A stretch of 13,792 bases of DNA from Bremia lactucae. Taxonomy: Eukaryota > Oomycota > Peronosporomycetes > Peronosporales > Peronosporaceae. Location of the stretch: assembly GCF_004359215.1 (NCBI RefSeq), contig NW_027152213.1:2541378-2555169 (forward strand), in the 5' to 3' direction. Within the stretch, counting starts at the first letter, position 1. The number at the start of each line of letters is the position of its first letter. The translations under genes were made by a program, and so were the position numbers. Below, piece by piece: positions 1 through 8,441 of the stretch. The notes beneath the pieces were generated by a model. That model was not told the origin of the DNA and made no database searches. It saw only the letters and a program-made list of their open reading frames with translations.

Positions 1-1342
1 GGTAGCAAGCTCCACATGTCGACCGCAGATCATCCCCAGACCGATGGCCAAACAGAACGTGCCAATCGGGTCGTGGCGGATGTCTTACGCACTATAGCAA
101 CTCCCAAAGAGTGGAGCAAGCAATTGCCCTTTGTGGAGTTCGCTATAAATAACAGTGTCCACGCCAGTACGGGTGAGACACCGTTTTATATTAACGGACT
201 GCGCCATCCTCGGACGCCAGTCTCGTTTGTGCGCAGCCCGAGTCTTAGTGGGGGAGGGCCCCTCACTATGCTCGGTGCGAAAGAGGGACATAGTTTCGTC
301 AATATGACGATGACCCATGAGGGTATCATCTCAAAGACAGAAACTTGCCCTAGTGACCCTGCCAGTTTAGCAGTGGTCAATAAAACTACGCCTTATGACC
401 GACCTCTTGGCGGTATCATAGGCGAGTTTGATGCTAAAAGCGTGAGCGAGGCTCAACGCTTTGTGGATGAGCGATTAGCCATCACACGTAAAGTCCGTGA
501 CGCAATGGCAAGCGCACAGGACAAGCAAAAAGAATATGCGGACCGAAATGGTCGCAAAAACAATGAACGCTTTAGAGTGGGTGAAAAAGTACTATTAAGT
601 ACTGCTACCCTACCTAAAAATGCAATTTCTGTACTACCTGGAGGTACTACGAAGTTGTTGCCGCGTTTCATTGGGCCCTTTACGGTGGTTGAAGAGGTTA
701 AAGACCTAAATCATAGGCTCACCCTTCCCCCGTATATGAAGACGCACCACGTATTATACGTGGGTCGTCTGAAACGGTATGTAGACCAAAATGAGGTCAA
801 TATCCCCATCCGTCTAAGGAGACCGATGGTGACGCCGACTGTGAGTCGAGCGTCGTTCGGGTGAGGTGGACGGTGAAGGCGAAAAGCTATCGGACCGACT
901 CCTCCCACCACGAACAGGACTTGGAGAGCGAGGGACACCTCGCGAGTAACGCGGATCCCTCAGCATTATCCTTTCAAAGAGATCCATGCGAGTTTTCAGG
1001 CGTTCATGACCCTGACGAGCCTTCGCTCGAACATCAACGAGATCCGAGGTCAGTCGCGAGACTTGACCCTCGAGATCCGCAATACGTCGCTAAGCAGCGC
1101 TTAACGCCTGTGACTGAACGGACGAAGGTAAGGAAGCCGCGAGTATATGGGCGAGATCGCCACTCCTATCGGGCGCCGCCTGCACTAATGGATGCTTGTG
1201 GGAATCAACGCTTCCTTGTTGGAAGGTTGCTTGCCCACCGCTCGTGAGGCAAGGGTATCAGATCCTCGTCCAATGGAAAGGTTACCCGAAGAGTTCTAAT
1301 TTTTGGGAACCGATCGATACCCTACGTATTGATGTGCCATGA
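1..1342 (+). pseudogene. Ty3/gypsy pol 3' end: integrase C-terminal half plus chromodomain, frameshifted
   Basis: This is the tail of a Ty3/gypsy polyprotein; the window starts inside the integrase. The first frame is open from base 1 to the stop at 862-864. It shows the block around the third catalytic Glu (HPQTDGQTERANR, Glu codon at 55-57), then the usual WSKQLPFVEFAINN and STGETPF motifs, a KVLLST segment, and the PRFIGPFTV / HHVLYVGRLKRY domain typical of gypsy integrases. A charged linker follows in another frame (861-1247). A chromodomain then begins with NQRFLVGRLLAHRS and continues in a third frame after about 1244 with GYQILVQWKGYP and FWEPIDTL, ending at TGA 1340-1342. Chromodomain integrases direct insertion toward certain chromatin. 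Two frame breaks make this copy inactive. The family call is secure; the exact frameshift points are not. Confidence 0.93.
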
Positions 1343-1708
1343 AAAGGAGCACCAGCTGAGGCCGCTTCGCTAGTCTCAAATGAATAGCAGCAGAAGCAGT
1401 GTTGTGAGAAGAGAACGGGGGTACAGTACCGCCCACGCAAGCGGGCGAATTTAATTCGCTGCGACCGCTTTTCATCGCATCGGAATGCGGCGCAGGAATT
1501 CCGTCTCGTATCGGTTGGGCGTTTCATTCGAACGCAACACGACCGGGATCGGGAAAATACGCCCAAGCGATTCTCCCTGAGCCCTTCATGATTTAAAGAT
1601 GCCATAACAATTATGTGCTACAAAAGCGCGCTCTAGAAGCGACGCTCTTGGCCCGTTCAAACGAGGCCATTTTGATGGAGGGGGCATCAGTGATATGTCG
1701 CCCGTCAC
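1343..1708. other. Spacer between gypsy pol and the antisense ORF, no gene seen
   Basis: No recognisable coding motif lies on either strand between the chromodomain stop and the antisense ORF. It is probably the 3' non-coding part of the gypsy element. A 107-codon minus-strand ORF (1282-1605) overlaps the chromodomain end and has no recognisable motif; it is not called. Confidence 0.5.
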
Positions 1709-2329
1709 TTAGCCACGTTCAAAATGACGGGCTTGTGACACCGACTGAGCACGTTCACGTGTCGTCGGCGGAGCTTTAGGCTCCGAATCCTCTATGTCAG
1801 AACCATTATAGATTATGGTCTGAGCATAAGGCGTTGTGGTTAAACCCAACGGAGAAGCGGCTGCGCCTTTATGGGCAGCGCTCTCATTACCTGTCGCTGC
1901 GCTTCCCAGCGCAGACGACGGGACAGCATTCGTAAATGATATTGTCTCCATGTTGTGAGCCATGAGAGAAGTCTGGATGGGCAATAACGCTCCATCATTC
2001 TTCCTCATGAGCTCGTTATCTGCATCACTACTATGAGGTGACGGCAACGGTGTCGAGTCATTGTAGTCGACAATGAGCGACTGATCAACATCCTCATTGT
2101 TAAAGTAAAATGGATCCTTTAGCCCTGTTAACGCGACAGCCGCAGTGGCTGTCTGCGTTCCGACTAAGGCATTAGACGCGGCCGGCGAATTAACGCGGCG
2201 CGTGCGCTTAGTTTGAGGTTGAGTGGGCGACTTCGCAGACGACCAACCAACGTGGCCCCTTTTTGGTGGCATCTTTGGCGCCGTGTATGGAACACAGGTC
2301 GCTAAAGTGATTGAGTGAACTAGCGGCAC
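1709..2329 (-). CDS. Antisense ORF of unknown function inside the gypsy element, between pol and 3' LTR
   Basis: A 206-codon ORF runs opposite to pol and ends near the 3' LTR. I do not recognise its product. A second Met at residue 19 (MPPKRGHVGWSS) may be the real start, giving 188 residues. From there the protein is basic at first (KRG, then QTKRTRR near residues 38-44, which could act as a nuclear signal). It then becomes rich in Ser, Thr, Pro and Ala with a few acidic patches (NNEDVDQS, DIEDSEP). No transmembrane segment or signal peptide is evident. It stays fully open while the pol of the same element is broken, which hints that it may have been under selection. Antisense ORFs between pol and the 3' LTR are known in some plant gypsy lineages; whether this is one is inference. 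It could also be chance. Confidence 0.45.
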   Translation of the reverse strand: MPLVHSITLATCVPYTAPKMPPKRGHVGWSSAKSPTQPQTKRTRRVNSPAASNALVGTQTATAAVALTGLKDPFYFNNEDVDQSLIVDYNDSTPLPSPHSSDADNELMRKNDGALLPIQTSLMAHNMETISFTNAVPSSALGSAATGNESAAHKGAAASPLGLTTTPYAQTIIYNGSDIEDSEPKAPPTTRERAQSVSQARHFERG

Positions 2330-2393
2330 GTAAAGCTGTTCGCAGGTGTCCTCGCTCCTCTTTAACGACTTTAAAAATGTAAATTCTTTCTTT

Positions 2394-2406
2394 AAGGGGG
2401 GGATGG
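2394..2406 (+). promoter_or_regulatory. Polypurine tract of the gypsy element
   Basis: AAGGGGGGGA followed by TGG sits directly before TGTAACGGG, the expected place for the primer of plus-strand DNA synthesis at a 3' LTR. It shows that the LTR belongs to the plus-strand element and not to an element on the minus strand. Confidence 0.75.
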
Positions 2407-2441
2407 TGTAACGGGATAAAGTTGCCCTAATATTACACAGT

Positions 2442-2631
2442 CCCCGTTAAGTACACTTAGTGTACTTAAGGGGATGGTCAATTACTAATCAAAGTAATTA
2501 GACCCAGCACTCGGGTGGGGTTCACATTTGTGACCAACCCTTGTGTATGTGATGCACATGGGTGCATTCACATTAGCAGGGATGACGGCTAGCGTCATCC
2601 GTTACGCGAGGTATCTAGAAGATACGCTCGC
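2442..2631. repeat. Six back-to-back imperfect hairpins in the gypsy LTR
   Basis: The units read: (1) 2442-2473, CCCC + AAGTACAC against GTGTACTT + GGGG; (2) 2476-2504, GGTC + AATTACT against AGTAATT + GACC; (3) 2513-2540, core CACA-TT-TGTG with outer GGTT/AACC; (4) 2547-2573, ATGTGA-TGCAC against GTGCA-TTCACAT; (5) 2580-2600, GGATGACG, GCTAG loop, CGTCATCC; (6) 2606-2631, GCGAG-GTATC, TAGAA loop, GATAC-G-CTCGC. They hardly overlap and are a few bases apart. In an LTR this is the U3 position, so they could bind regulators as DNA or fold as RNA. The role is unknown. Confidence 0.8.
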
Positions 2632-2686
2632 AATACAGATTAAGTGTTATCGATAGAGATGACATTTTGGTTGGTACAATAGGCAT

Positions 2687-2714
2687 TTATATTTAATACA
2701 AATAAATATAAATC
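2687..2714 (+). promoter_or_regulatory. Possible LTR core promoter (TATA-like run)
   Basis: A run of TATATTTAA- and AAATATAAAT-type sequence lies about 280 bp into the LTR and downstream of the hairpin chain, where U3 would meet R. The position and base composition are the only evidence. Confidence 0.3.
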
Positions 2715-3170
2715 AGTCTGAAAACTACTTCCTACTTGGTAAGTGCCCACGAGGAGCCGGATTACCGCTCCCGTGACGACACTTAACCAGAGTACTTAGT
2801 GCGTTGGGTGAGATCGCTAACGCGCCCACCGCAACTACCTCACTGCACGCAAGAGAAGCAGGTTAAACCGCTTCCTCACTGTGCTAGGGTGTGTGTCTAA
2901 GTAGAGCGTGGCCGCTTTACGACGTGCCCGCCTACAGGAAGAGTGTCAAGATGGTCATGGATTACCGTTCGGCGGTAAACTGGGGCGTCCAGTTTGCTCA
3001 ATTGCGAAAAGTGAGCGTTCACTAGAGCCTTCCCGATTAGAAAGCTGTTATTATAGTACCATTTCGACCAATCAAAGCGGCGAACAGCTTTAATAAACAA
3101 ATAGCGTTTGCATAATTCTGGTGGGTTTAAGCGATTTCTGGTCTAAACACAATTTCAACAAGTCTACAAA

Positions 3171-3233
3171 CTTTGCGTAATTCTGCGCTTACCATCAGCT
3201 TTATGAACGAATGGTAAGCGCAGAATTACAAAG
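3171..3233. repeat. Near-perfect foldback hairpin
   Basis: GTAATTCTGCGCTTACCAT (3177-3195) is followed by a 15-nt loop and its exact reverse complement (3211-3229). The stem extends to CTTT/AAAG across a 2-nt bulge. A related motif without its partner, TTTGCATAATTCTG, lies just upstream near 3108-3121. It could be a small foldback element, an LTR-end structure or a transcript-end hairpin. I cannot decide between these. Confidence 0.8.
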
Positions 3234-3730
3234 AGTTTAATTTATTATTTATGTTTAATCCGCTATTGTTTGAGAGCTACTGTTAGAGCTACATATAAGG
3301 CCGATGAAGCTCAGCAATGTCACTTGGCAAAAAATTTAAATATTGTGCACTTGAATGAGTTGCTGCATATTACATGAGCATGTATTTTACTTGAATAAAA
3401 AATTGAGATTATTATTATTACCTTAATTTTTAAGATAACAAGGATTTTTCGTTGAAATTCTTAATCTATCACGAGTGCTCTTTAAGACAAAAGCCAAAAT
3501 ATATCCGCTTCGGATTCGATTAGTCACAAGCATTGGGTATGATCTCTTCGGTAGATTAATGGCTCGAAGCCACAACTGCTATGAGGCACACTTCGGTTGG
3601 TGAACCATTGTTGTGGTACACTTACTTTATGGATAAAATACCCTTTTATTCTATTTTAAATAGTTAATCACTAAAATCCCATTTTTAAAGGGTAACATGT
3701 GTGGCAGCCACCAGATATAAATCTTTGGTT
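3234..3730. other. AT-rich intergenic DNA, no gene seen
   Basis: This is low-GC sequence with short A and T runs and an ATTATTATTATT stretch near 3409-3420. I see no coding motif on either strand. It directly borders the MULE target duplication and is probably older DNA into which the MULE inserted. Confidence 0.6.
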
Positions 3731-3738
3731 TTAATTTA
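3731..3738. repeat. Left target site duplication of the MULE
   Basis: TTAATTTA directly precedes GGGAGCC. The identical octamer follows the right end of the element at 6571. Confidence 0.88.
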
Positions 3739-3991
3739 GGGAGCCGTTAAGATGCCCTCAGTGTTTTGTTAAAGCGCCCTCAGTTGTATTTGGTTGGCTA
3801 AGATTCACCCTACATTGCGTCAAAAACACCACGTGACCACTTTCGTGAAATGACCATTTAGACGTGAAATTCAGCTCTCTTACAATCAACCATCATAATT
3901 CAGCTGTCAACACCATGAACATTCTCGCACCTCCTCTGCAATTGTCCTACAGCTCTCTCGAGGCAACAAAGGAGGCCGTTAATATTCATGC
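3739..3991 (+). repeat. Left terminal inverted repeat of the MULE
   Basis: It matches the reverse complement of 6319-6570 along its whole length, ending in ATTCATGC. Close to the tip are two copies of GCCCTCAG (3754-3761 and 3776-3783), 22 bp apart, that are also kept in the right TIR and could be transposase contact sites. It contains a CACGTG E-box-like hexamer and, at 3915, a copy of the transposase start codon. Confidence 0.93.
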
Positions 3992-4010
3992 AAAAGTCTA
4001 TTCTATGTAA
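3915..4010 (+). pseudogene. Duplicate transposase N-terminus in the left TIR
   Basis: ATG at 3915 starts a 31-codon reading frame, MNILAPPLQLSYSSLEATKE and onward. Its first ~27 residues match the N-terminus encoded by the right TIR (start 6395, minus strand). It runs out of the TIR at 3991 and stops at TAA 4008-4010. So both TIRs carry the same start codon and presumably the same promoter, but only the right one leads into the transposase. It is unlikely to make a useful protein. Confidence 0.7.
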
Positions 4011-4189
4011 GATGTTACAGTAATGGTGGGGATTCTAATAACAAAACTGCTACGATTTATTTCCACCCACTAAGAATGGTAAGGTAGTGGCTTTTACATT
4101 GATCTAATGCAGTCTTAATCCACTTCTGATGCTGTTGCTGTAGGTACTGAGCGTAGTGGGCAACTTGGCGCGTTATGGCCTGCCTCTCT

Positions 4190-6395
4190 TCACATGCTGC
4201 ATCTTCTTTGCAATGGAGTTTTCGGGTCATTCAGGTCTAAGGCCCTGGCCACAAACTCAAACTCCGATGGATTTCTCTGCGTTGATCCAGGGGCCTCCCA
4301 CGGCCTTGCATACGCACCGGATCGCGCACTAAAGCCGCAGAAGATGGAAGGGCAAGCAAACCTTCAAGTAGGTAGCGCTTTCAGTGGAGGAACGATTCTC
4401 CTTCATAATTAACAGACACTCTTCTCAAAGCGTTTGCCATTGTTACCGGACTCGAAGCTCCATTGACCGTGGATTCTGACCGGTGCAACTACCAATGCTG
4501 ATCAAAATCTCTCATTTCTAGTAGATAATCTCACACAAAGAAAAATAATGTAAGTCTCATTGTAAAATTTAACAGTTTGGTTGAAATGGTGATGACTAGT
4601 GGTTGGTCTCAACGCGAACGAAAATCATGTGAGCAGGGGGGGGAAATTTTGTCTTCTGAAGGCCCTCACAGTCAACAGCCACATTTCGCAGCAAATACTG
4701 CTTGTGCGCACACCGCAGACCTGCAACCGAGATCTTTCCCAATACTGCTGCAAACACTGGACCAAGCTGCATACTGCTATTCGCGCTTTTTGTAATTTTG
4801 CTGTCTGGCACTGGCAAGCTGCCATTACAAGCAAGCTTGATGGCCGTGCCCACGGTCAAAAGATCGCTTGAGATGACACGGTAAACTTGTTACGGGAAGG
4901 TGAGGGGAGAAACTTGCGGCAGTAGTGCATATTAGCTACCTCTGGATTTAGCGATCCATTTCCTAAGGGCAGCATTAGCGCTTTCAACCCGCGTTAGCAA
5001 TGGAATCCTGAACGGAACGGATTATTGATTCTCGAGTGAGCAGCGAGGTAGGGGGGCCATAATGGCGCACACCGCGCATCCATGCGCTGACAACCTTTAC
5101 CCAATAGATAAGGCAGACTTTTTAGTTGCGCATCGCTGGATCAACATTTTTTAAGCTGCGCATTACCTTAAATATGAGCGATGGACTCGCTAATACTGCA
5201 TTATATCACCGGGTAGGTCGGCTCGCATTTCCTCAAGCTGCGTATTGTATATTTCCTCAGTAGGAGCGTTTACTAAGGAATTCCAGGCTCCGACAAAATT
5301 CACGAATGCTTCCTGCGACTGAAAGGCCCGTTGTTTCACAAAAATGTTTTGCTGATATACCACGACAGCGCAAAGCGTTTGCTGAAGGTATAGTCTCCGA
5401 AATTGCAGTCATGAGAGCCAGCTCAGGGCTGTCCCAAATGTGAGCTGCTACAGATGATGATTGATTCCGCAATCATTAAAAGCTTCCACAAGCTTGTTCA
5501 TCGCCCAGCGATAATCGGCTGTTTTTTCGTTCCGCATGAAAGAATAGCAAAACGTGAACGTCGCGTTGGTTGCCGCAATGCCAACTACGTGCAGCAAGGG
5601 GAGACTGTAGCGGTTCGTCTGTTGCATCAAGCAGCCAGATGCTCCCCTTGCTGTACTTGTTGCAAATTGTTTTTCGTAACGGTGAAACATTAAGCAAATC
5701 TGAAAGCTGCACAGCTGTTAGCTATTACGATTAAGATAGGAATCGTATCATGGATCTACAGAGTGCCAACCTGACCTGCTGGCTAAGCGGAGCTTGCTTG
5801 GTATGATGCATGACATTTGGAGTGCTTGTCAAGGAGTGCATGCAGAGGGGAGCGACCAGCCAACATGTTAATCATGAGCGCTCTGCACAGATTGTAAGTA
5901 TCTTGCGCTGTTGCATTAATGCCATTTCCCTCTTTTTGCTAGCGTAAGGCTGTCACGATGAGGTTTGGTGCAACTCCAGATCTACCTAGAGTAACCACAG
6001 TTTGCCGATCTTCCAGGGTCAATTGTCTTCCATTTGGATGAGCGGAAGGGTGCTCAAAGGCACTATGGTGGTGTTCTGCACAGTCTACTTTTACCTGCCA
6101 CATGGCAGCTTCTCTTCCCGTTGTCATTCTTACCTTCTGCATTGACAGTTGAGACTACCAATTTTACGGCTCGAAGATGTACGCACTTTTGGGAGGCTGG
6201 AGTTCCTAATGGCCGTTCCAGCTTGCGAGCATTGCAGTGCAACTTTTGACCCTAGGCATCCTTTCTGTTTTCAACACTTTCAGTTTGACAGATGCGTACA
6301 AGGTGTCCGTTCTCGCGGGCATGAATATCAACGGCCTCCTTTGCTGCCTCGAGCGAGCTGCAGGACAATTGCAGAGGAGGTGCGAGAATGTTCAT
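4190..6395 (-). pseudogene. MULE transposase, heavily decayed (stops and frameshifts)
   Basis: The gene starts at ATG 6393-6395 inside the right TIR and reads leftward in fragments. Motifs in order: N-terminus MNILAPPLQL with AKEAVDIHARENG, stop at 6252; a zinc-finger-like DNA-binding block, MWQVKVDCAEHHH then SAHPNGRQLT (6142-5942, ends in TAG); past that stop, AQDTYNL and GRSPLHALLD to 5783; LLDAT (first catalytic Asp) then, after a frame break, TNRYSLPLLHVVGIAATNAT and DYRWAMNKL (5690-5448); SPELALMTAI and PSANALRCR (to 5257); GAWNSLVNAPTEE (to 5190); LLTRVESANAALRKWIAKS (about 5012-4932); GLRCAHKQYL in the SWIM-like tail; and GSTQRNPSEFEF near the end (stop at 4190-4192). The order and motifs match MULE transposases. 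Exact frame changes are approximate. No single frame could give a working enzyme. Confidence 0.88.
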
Positions 6396-6570
6396 GGTGT
6401 TAACAGCTGAATTATGATGGTTGATTGTAAGAGAGCTGATTTCACGTCTAAATGGTCATTTCGCGAAAGTGGTCACGTGGTGTTTTTGACGCAATGTAGG
6501 GCGAACCCTTAACCAATCCAATACAACTGAGGGCATTATAACGAAAAGCTGAGGGCATTTCATGGCTCCC
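6319..6570 (-). repeat. Right terminal inverted repeat of the MULE
   Basis: It is the reverse complement of the left TIR with scattered substitutions and two or three single-base length differences. It holds the two CTGAGGGC subterminal motifs (6527-6534 and 6549-6556) at the same spacing as on the left. It carries the promoter-side sequence and first codons of the transposase. Confidence 0.93.
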
Positions 6571-6578
6571 TTAATTTA
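6571..6578. repeat. Right target site duplication of the MULE
   Basis: TTAATTTA directly follows GGCTCCC and is identical to 3731-3738. Confidence 0.88.
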
Positions 6579-6845
6579 GTTAGGATTCACACACGCCCAT
6601 AATTCGTTAGCTAAAATTCACTCAAATTGACATTAGACGGAAATCAATATTCACTCACTTTTTACAACTAACCTGGCTAGAATCTGATGATATACTCAGT
6701 AATAGAAGGAAATTATTAATCTCCTTTGCTAGAATCTGATCATATACCTTTTTTACTATGTTTTTTTCTGAAAGGATAACCACAAACAAGATGGGTCCGG
6801 CAAAGCACGCAGTACCGCGCACGGTTGCGGCTGTTGGAACACGCC
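6579..6845. other. AT-rich DNA with a short direct repeat, then the copia edge
   Basis: No gene is seen in the first 200 bp. GCTAGAATCTGATGATATAC (6676-6695) recurs with one change at 6728-6747, 52 bp on. From about 6790 the sequence shows faint resemblance to the copia RT segment that also ends the minus-strand half (DGS, KAR and VAAV-like codons); this is too weak to call as coding. Confidence 0.5.
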
Positions 6846-8412
6846 TGTCAAGCTCATTCTTAATTTTGCGCGTCGCTGGGGAGTGCCGGCGAAGCCCCCA
6901 ACGCCTATGTTAATGCATACAAGGACAAGGACATGGAGATTTATCTTCGTATTCCACAAGGTTTGGAATTGCCTGACAGAATTACCGAGGACTCTGGCGT
7001 GGATAATGAGAAAAGTCTAACTCTCCGACTTGTTAAGTCTCTTTACGGGTCAAAGCAGGCCGGCAGATTGTGGAGTCTGCTGCTTTATGGTAAATCATAT
7101 GAAGCTGGTCTTACGCTATGTACGACTGAGATGTGCTTATATTTTAAGCGTTTGCGATCCGATATGACAATCGTTGGCGTTTACGTTAATGATTTGCTGG
7201 TAACAGCATTTTCTGTCGCGCTGGCACAGGATTTTTTTCTGTCTATGGGTACATTGTCTATTTAGGATATCTGGAAGGTGCGAAAGTTTCGGGATATGCG
7301 CATTAAGCTGGACAAGATTGATGGGTACACGTTGGATCAATAAGCAGCAACTGAAGAGCTTTTATTACAACATGGTCTCGCTAAAGCTAATGGTGTACAT
7401 ATACCAATCAGGGACCAGAGCTACGATGCAGACTCGAAGATGCGGGATTTTCAGAGCATGCAAAGGACACTAAGGGACTAACGGTCCGGGACAACCAGTC
7501 GCTCGTGGGAAGCCTGCTGTGGATCGCCCGCTGCACCCTACCCAACATCAGCTTTGCGGTGCATAGGGCAACGCGGCGTACGCACCAGCCAATCTTGAGC
7601 GAATGGAAGCTTGTCAAACGATTCGCTCGCTACCTCCAGCAATGAAGCTGGGGATGGATGAACAAGGATTTTTTAAATCATTTTTTATAATGTAATATTA
7701 GAATTATTTTCGACTTTTTCGATTTTTAAATGTTATTTGTTGACACCACTGTCGTTTGGAGCCACTGGAGTGACTCTGACTACGCTGCAGATAAAGATAT
7801 AGAAGATCAGTAGGTGGTGGTAATATTACCATGGATGGTGCAATTGTTGAAGAAGCAGTAGTCGCTACAAAAAACGTGGCGATCGGCCGACCTCTTCTGT
7901 TAGACGGTAGTTTTTATCCTCGGATGGTGTAGTAAAGTCAGGTCGAAAATGGTTGGTGTCAAAGGGATGGAAGCATCGAAGCGAGTTGGCAAAGACATAA
8001 TACACTTCTATTTTTGCGTTGGCATCCTCCTATTCTAACAGCAATCATACATTGGGTCTGTAAGAAACAAACAGGTGTGTCCCTGTCAGCTATGGAGGCA
8101 AAGTTCACGTCTGTCTCGCATGTCGGACGTGAGCTTCTTGGGTCTAGGGAGCTGGTGCGCGAGCTTGGTTTCAGCGTGGCAGAACCTATGTGCATAACGA
8201 TGCACAACCAAGCCGCGATTAAGCAGCTCAAGTTTGAAGACAGTATGGCAAGCGCAAAACACGTAGATATACGAATAAAATTTATTCGTGATTACGCTAT
8301 GAAGGGAATCGTCAAGCCGGATTACGTGTAGTCTCGATTGATGACGGCTGACCTGCTGACCAAGTCACTCCCAGCGCCAAGAATGACGGAGCTGCGCGAT
8401 CTTGTTGGATAG
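6846..8412 (+). pseudogene. copia pol 3' part: reverse transcriptase (palm/thumb) and RNase H, broken
   Basis: This half copies RNA into DNA (RT) and removes RNA from hybrids (RNase H). Visible blocks: VKLILNFARRWGVPA (6846-6895), then EIYLRIPQGLELPD, LVKSLYGSKQAGRLWSLL and VYVNDLLVTA in the frame open at 6933-7265. The copia active site YVDD reads YVND here (residues 84-87 of that frame), which should inactivate RT. Next are a frameshifted connection (GYTLDQ) and, at about 7480-7645, NQSLVGSLLWIARCTLPNIS with VKRFARYLQQ. The RNase H follows with SDSDYAADKD, then KKQTGVSLSAMEAKF (8014-8331). A MHNQAAIKQ block stands where DNQ is usual, so one catalytic Asp is His. After a TAG at 8329 the expected MTADLLTKSLPAPR tail continues to the stop at 8410-8412. 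AT-rich or foreign DNA interrupts near 7665-7735 and 7850-8045. Confidence 0.9.
7665..7735. other. AT-rich insertion or decayed patch inside copia RNase H
   Basis: Coding similarity stops after a Leu-Gly-Met-Asp-like stretch near 7650-7665 and resumes at WSHWSDSDYAADK near 7760. The ~70 bp between are almost all A and T, with GATTTTTTAAAT and GATTTTTAAAT near the two ends. It could be a small inserted sequence with its duplication or local decay. Confidence 0.4.
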
Positions 8413-8441
8413 CGCTAAATTTGTGCTATTTAGTCAACTGA

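Larger units (their letters stand above)
2407..3100 (+). repeat. 3' LTR of the gypsy element (right boundary not resolved)
   Basis: The left edge is set by the polypurine tract and the TG start (TGTAACGGG). I could not find the matching ...CA end or a target duplication, because the 5' LTR lies outside the window. The right limit given is a guess; it could lie between about 2900 and 3200. Inside are the hairpin chain (2442-2631), an AT-rich TATA-like stretch (2687-2714) and an AATAAA at 3093-3098 that may be a polyadenylation signal. A 61-codon GTG-started ORF (2908-3093) shows no family motif and is not called. Confidence 0.65.
3739..6570 (-). mobile_element. Complete Mutator-like DNA transposon (TIR-MULE), 2832 bp, decayed
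   Basis: The element begins GGGAGCC at 3739 and ends GGCTCCC at 6570. It is flanked by TTAATTTA on both sides (3731-3738 and 6571-6578), an 8-bp target duplication; it would be 9 bp if the terminal G is counted with the flank. The terminal inverted repeats are about 252 bp and match at roughly nine in ten positions by eye. The inside holds a minus-strand relic of a MULE transposase. MULEs typically have long TIRs and 8-11 bp target duplications, so structure and protein agree. Both ends are intact although the gene is dead, so the element might still have moved using a transposase made elsewhere; that last point is inference. Confidence 0.92.

Noticed and set aside
1282..1605. 107-codon minus-strand ORF
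   Set aside because: It overlaps the chromodomain end in antisense and has no recognisable motif.
2407..2605. A short 199-bp terminal-repeat element bounded by TGTAACGG and CCGTTACG
   Set aside because: The match is only about six bases, the right copy falls between two hairpins, and the polypurine tract shows that 2407 is an LTR start.
2908..3093. 61-codon GTG-started ORF with a basic N-terminus
   Set aside because: It lies within or next to the LTR, has no ATG and no family motif; there is too little to call a gene.
4194..4412. 72-codon plus-strand ORF in the MULE
   Set aside because: The opposite strand here carries the transposase tail (GSTQRNPSEFEF), so the ORF is a shadow.
5454..5693. 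79-codon plus-strand ORF
   Set aside because: It lies antisense to the MULE DDE region with PLLHVVGIAATNAT.
7821..7829. TAATATTAC nonanucleotide (also at 2428-2436), like the origin of geminiviruses and other CRESS DNA viruses
   Set aside because: Neither copy sits in the loop of a GC-rich stem and no Rep-like gene is near. One lies in RNase H sequence and the other in an LTR, so chance is enough.
8403..8412. TGTTGGATAG as the left end of the copia 3' LTR
   Set aside because: It would overlap the pol stop and has no polypurine tract before it; similarity to the other LTR is clear only from about 8442. It is kept as an alternative.
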